Assembly: GCA_050084985.1 (NCBI GenBank)
Contig: JBITNC010000001.1
Location: forward strand, 35,960,001 to 36,024,000
DNA: 64,000 nucleotides
Source of the DNA: Nageia nagi
Taxonomy: Eukaryota; Pinophyta
Reading direction: 5' to 3'
The notes below the pieces were generated by a model, which did not search any database, was not told where the DNA came from, and worked only from the letters and a program-made list of their open reading frames with translations. Made by a program: the position numbers and the translations under genes. This document shows, piece by piece, positions 60,834-64,000 of this stretch; positions within the stretch are counted from its first letter, which is position 1, and every line of letters begins with the position of its first letter.

Positions 60834-61296
60834 TGAATTAACTTCTAATCTACTAAGATCTCAAGAAGGCACTTTCAACACCCACACTATAGCATAATAA
60901 CTCAAACCAATCTTATAAATAAAACAAGATATAAAGTGGTTCCTCCCTCCTTGGAAGTATGCCCAACCCACTAACTAATATCTTCTTATTCTCAAGAACC
61001 TCTCTTACAAAATATCTTCTCTCTCTCTCACTCTAAACCTATAGCAAAGCTTACATAATAATTAAGTAACTTGAGAAATGGAGGGTTCTTCTCTTTTTAT
61101 AATAAGAAACCCACTCCATAATTAATCTCTTTTCTATTTTCAACCCTTTACCTATTTTTGATCTCATGCATATTTTTAATTCTTCTTCTATTTTATTTCT
61201 TTAATACTTTAATATATCTAATGATACTTTAAGTATTAAGTGATGAATTTATACTAAAGATAAATATTACATAATATTACATTACAAATTCTAACA
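60834..61296 (-). repeat. 3' LTR of the right-end copia element
   Basis: On the minus strand it starts TGTTAGAATTTG at 61296, directly after a purine tract AAGGAGAAG, the standard copia arrangement. The other end is placed at about 60834 (minus-strand ...TTAATTCA) because gypsy integrase similarity fades between about 60825 and 60870. That edge is uncertain by tens of bases. GGTGTTGAAAGTGCCTTCTTGAG near 60865-60890, read on the minus strand, is typical copia U5 texture. Confidence 0.65.
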
Positions 61297-62325
61297 CTTC
61301 TCCTTAGTGTAATATTGGGATATGGTATAAAGAGAAGAATAAAGATAGAGTAAGAGAAAGTTATCCTTCAAAGAGATACAAATGGAGATGAAAAATTTTA
61401 TAGCAATGAGAAATAAGTAAGATCTTAGTTTGAGACTCATTACAATACTATTTAAAAATATGACTTACAATACAATCATTAACCATAACTAGTTTCACTG
61501 TAAGTGTAATCAATCAACACTAAGTTGACATGTGAGCTTCCATGAGCTTGCTCACCCAAAGTAACTTGCATTCTAAAGATGAAACCTGCAAGCTACAAAT
61601 AGCTCATAAACAAGATCAATTAGATTCTTCATATAAGATTAATATCAATCATAAGATAAATGAATTAAGTAATGCCATCAATAAACTGATCAATTATGCA
61701 CTATAAGTTATCACAAAGATGCCAATCCAATACTTATAATCATTTGCTATATATAAAATATGTGTTGATCAATAACAAAAAAGTATATGCATTAATATAA
61801 GTTACTCACATATGGATAACCAAATAGTACCAACAAACACATACTAGTTCTTTACATAGTGGTAACAAAAAATAAAATGTACCATGATTTCCTCACATAG
61901 TGTAAACTAACTACAAAGGTGTACATTTAGATCAAATTATACAATAAAAATAGCCTCTTAAGGATGAAGTTGTCATCATATATATGAATTTAACATAGGA
62001 ATTCAAACTTCACTCCCCCTTGAGGACAAATTATCTACCATAAGAAATTTTTGAAGTGTGCACAACAAAGTTTCTAAAGTGGCTAATGAATAAATAGGAG
62101 AGGCAAAGTTAGATCAACAAAGCTACAGTTGTTTCATTAAAAAAATTCTTCCTAATATAATATACTTGTATTTGGGGTACACTATAATTCATAACTAAGA
62201 TTCCAAGCCCATACTTATAGTCACCAAATAGAGGAATGTATATATAAAGTATACAAACCAAAAAAAAGTTCAATGACTATATTAAGAATAAAGAAATTAT
62301 AATGGATTCAACAAAATTTTAACAT
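61297..62325 (-). other. Copia 3' non-coding region
   Basis: It lies between the RNase H stop and the LTR. It contains a second polypurine-like phrase, CAAGGGGGAGTGAAG (minus strand, about 62010-62024). This would be a tract followed by TG and could mark another LTR start. Without a second copy to compare, the tract at 61297-61305 is preferred. Confidence 0.5.
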
Positions 62326-64000
62326 TTACTTCCTTTTTGAGGGAAACTTCACCAACCCAATAAACTCCCTAAACTTACAAAAATGAGCTTTAAGAAGAGG
62401 CTTGGTGAACAAATCAATAGAGATTAGGACTAATGCAAAATATTGGAAGAGTATAAAACCATCTAGAACATTCTCTCTAATAAAGTGTGCTTGGATTTCT
62501 ACATGCTTTATTCTTTGATGGAAAATAAGATTCTTTGCCAAAAAAAATAGTTGATTGATTATGTAAAAATATTTGAGATGGATGAACTTGCTCATACCTT
62601 ATTTTTTTAGAAGATGCCTCAACCAAATGGCTTCTTGATCTATAACTGATATTGCATGATATTCAACTTTAGTGGTGGAGAGAATAGTAGTAGGTTACTT
62701 CTTGGATGCCTAAGAGATATCACCTAAATTAACACTAAAAACATAAGTAGAGGTTGATTTTGTCATATCTATCACCCCAATAGTTAGAATCTAAGAATAT
62801 TAAGAGAATAAATGAGTGCAATTTGTCTTATTTGAGAGTAAGATCTTTAGTGTTAGTAATATACCTCAAAATTTGCTTAACAACATTGAAGTTCTCAACA
62901 TATGACTCTTGCATAAAGTGAAATGTCAAATTCATGGCAGAGGAAATATTTAGCCTAGATATAGTCAATTAAATAAGAATACCAATTAGTTTCCTATAAG
63001 TTGTATCATCTACCAATTGAGGGTTAGAACTAAAAGACAAAGTGATTCTAGGAGAGTCTAGAATTGCAGCATGCTTGCACTTCTCCATTTCAATTTTTTG
63101 TAAGATGTATGAGATATAATTGGGTTGAATAAGATAAGTATAATATTTGTATTGGTATACTTGCATACTAAGGTAGTAGTACAATAGACCAAGATCAATC
63201 ATTTCAAATGTTGCCTTAAGTTTGAATATGCAATCATATATGAGAACCATATTATTCCCTATAATCAACAAATCATCCACGTAAAGAAGAATCAAGATCA
63301 AGTATTATGTTGAGCATATAAATATCTATTTTAAAGAAGCATTTAGAAAACCTAATGTCCTCAAAGTATCTTTAAATCACTTTGTACTAGGCCTTAGGTG
63401 CTTCCTTAAGTCCATACAAATACTTATGTAACTTGCAAACAAGTGATCCTTTACCTTCCATAATAAAACCTTCTAGTTTACTCATGTATATTTCCATATC
63501 TAAGTAACTATTGGGAAAAATACTCTTGATATCAAGTTGAAAAACTTTTCATCCTTGTGCTATTGAAAGAGTAAGTATTACCCTAATAGTAGGCATCTTT
63601 ACTACTAGAGCAAAGGTTTTCTCAAAATTAAATTCATATTTTTGAGAGAAACCCTTAGCTACTAACTTTGATTTGTATTTTTCAATCTCTCTAATAGAAT
63701 TATATTTGAACTTATAAATCCATTTATTACCAATCACATTTCATTCATTGGGATAAAGAATCAAATCTTAAGTTTGATTTTTCATTAGATCCTCATACTC
63801 CACATTCATTACATTTACCCAGTACTCATGCTTTGAAGCTTCCTTATAGTATGAGGGTTCATTCTTAATATAAATTTTAGTAAATAAGTATTTATTAATG
63901 GTCATACTCCTTATTACCCTTTATTTTGGAGTGTTTTTATTCCTTAGTTGATAGATCCACACTGACATCTAACCAATTAGAAGTAACAAAAGAATCATCA
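62326..64000 (-). pseudogene. Copia reverse transcriptase and RNase H
   Basis: From the right, the frame reads EYWVNVMNVEYEDLMK and NKWIYKFKYNSI (RT start, 63737-63549) and LVAKGFSQKYEF. A stretch with KLHKYLYGLKEAPKA follows. LLYVDDLLIIGN carries the catalytic YVDD intact at 63272-63283, in the open frame 63301-62969. RNase H follows with STTEVEYHAIS and VEIQAHFIREN, and DLFTKPLLKAHFCKFRE precedes the stop near 62326. Breaks near 63540, 63300 and 62960 disable it, but it is better preserved than most retroelements in the window. The Tork/Ale-type copia layout is inferred. Confidence 0.85.

Larger units (their letters stand above)
60834..64000 (-). mobile_element. Ty1/copia element, 3' part, running off the window
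   Basis: Minus-strand order is RT (64000 to about 62960), RNase H (about 62760-62326), non-coding 3' region and 3' LTR. Gag, integrase and the 5' LTR must lie beyond 64000. It interrupts the gypsy element at 55126-60833, so it is the younger of the two. Confidence 0.8.

Overview
The window looks like repeat-dense, gene-poor nuclear DNA from a seed plant. It is very AT-rich and almost free of CpG, and it is packed with decayed Ty3/gypsy and Ty1/copia retrotransposons. It also carries a fragment of a pentatricopeptide-repeat (PPR) gene and a DUF4283/zinc-knuckle LINE ORF1 fragment. In the recognisable reading frames, many stops sit where a family member has Trp or Gln, and one protease has Leu in place of Ser. 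All of these fit long-term C-to-T decay of methylated DNA. Low G+C and old retroelements would suit a gnetophyte such as Welwitschia, but that is an inference from general knowledge and not something the sequence proves. I see no intact host gene, rRNA, tRNA or CRISPR array.

Layout. 1-1375 is non-coding. 1381-6533 is a complete LTR element on the minus strand (target duplication TAATA) that has a gag remnant but no visible pol. 6539-16250 is mostly dispersed repeats. It includes a 550-bp direct repeat (7490-8110 and 14480-15094), a LINE ORF1 fragment at 9040-9614, and an unusually CpG-rich solo LTR at 11424-11913 (target duplication TAATT). 16260-18330 is a Ty3/gypsy gag-protease-RT fragment on the minus strand. 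18680-23005 holds two sets of direct repeats, one of which contains a gypsy protease fragment. 25140-26490 is a PPR pseudogene with a tandemly duplicated repeat module.

The most unusual structure is at 26493-36495. Two copies of one element, each about 5 kb, lie tail to tail and form a 10-kb imperfect palindrome. Each copy has a TATA-bearing leader, an array with a period of about 50 bp, and a long, broken reading frame for a protein I do not recognise.

38940-44974 is a Tat/Ogre-like gypsy element on the minus strand. Its 5' LTR is inserted in the integrase frame of an older copia element (44975-46788). The copia 5' LTR region is in turn split by a complete LTR element at 46979-52614. That element has LTRs of about 1.8 kb, target duplication AACAT and no recognisable coding capacity. 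55126-60833 is a second Tat/Ogre-like element, on the plus strand. It belongs to the same LTR family as 1381-6533 and 38940-44974, and it is cut off inside integrase by the 3' LTR of a copia element that runs off the right end of the window on the minus strand (60834-64000).

Nothing here works as a pathway. The interest lies in the history of nested insertions, the non-autonomous elements, the palindrome with its unknown protein family, and the PPR relic. Identities between copies were judged by eye, and no database search was possible.
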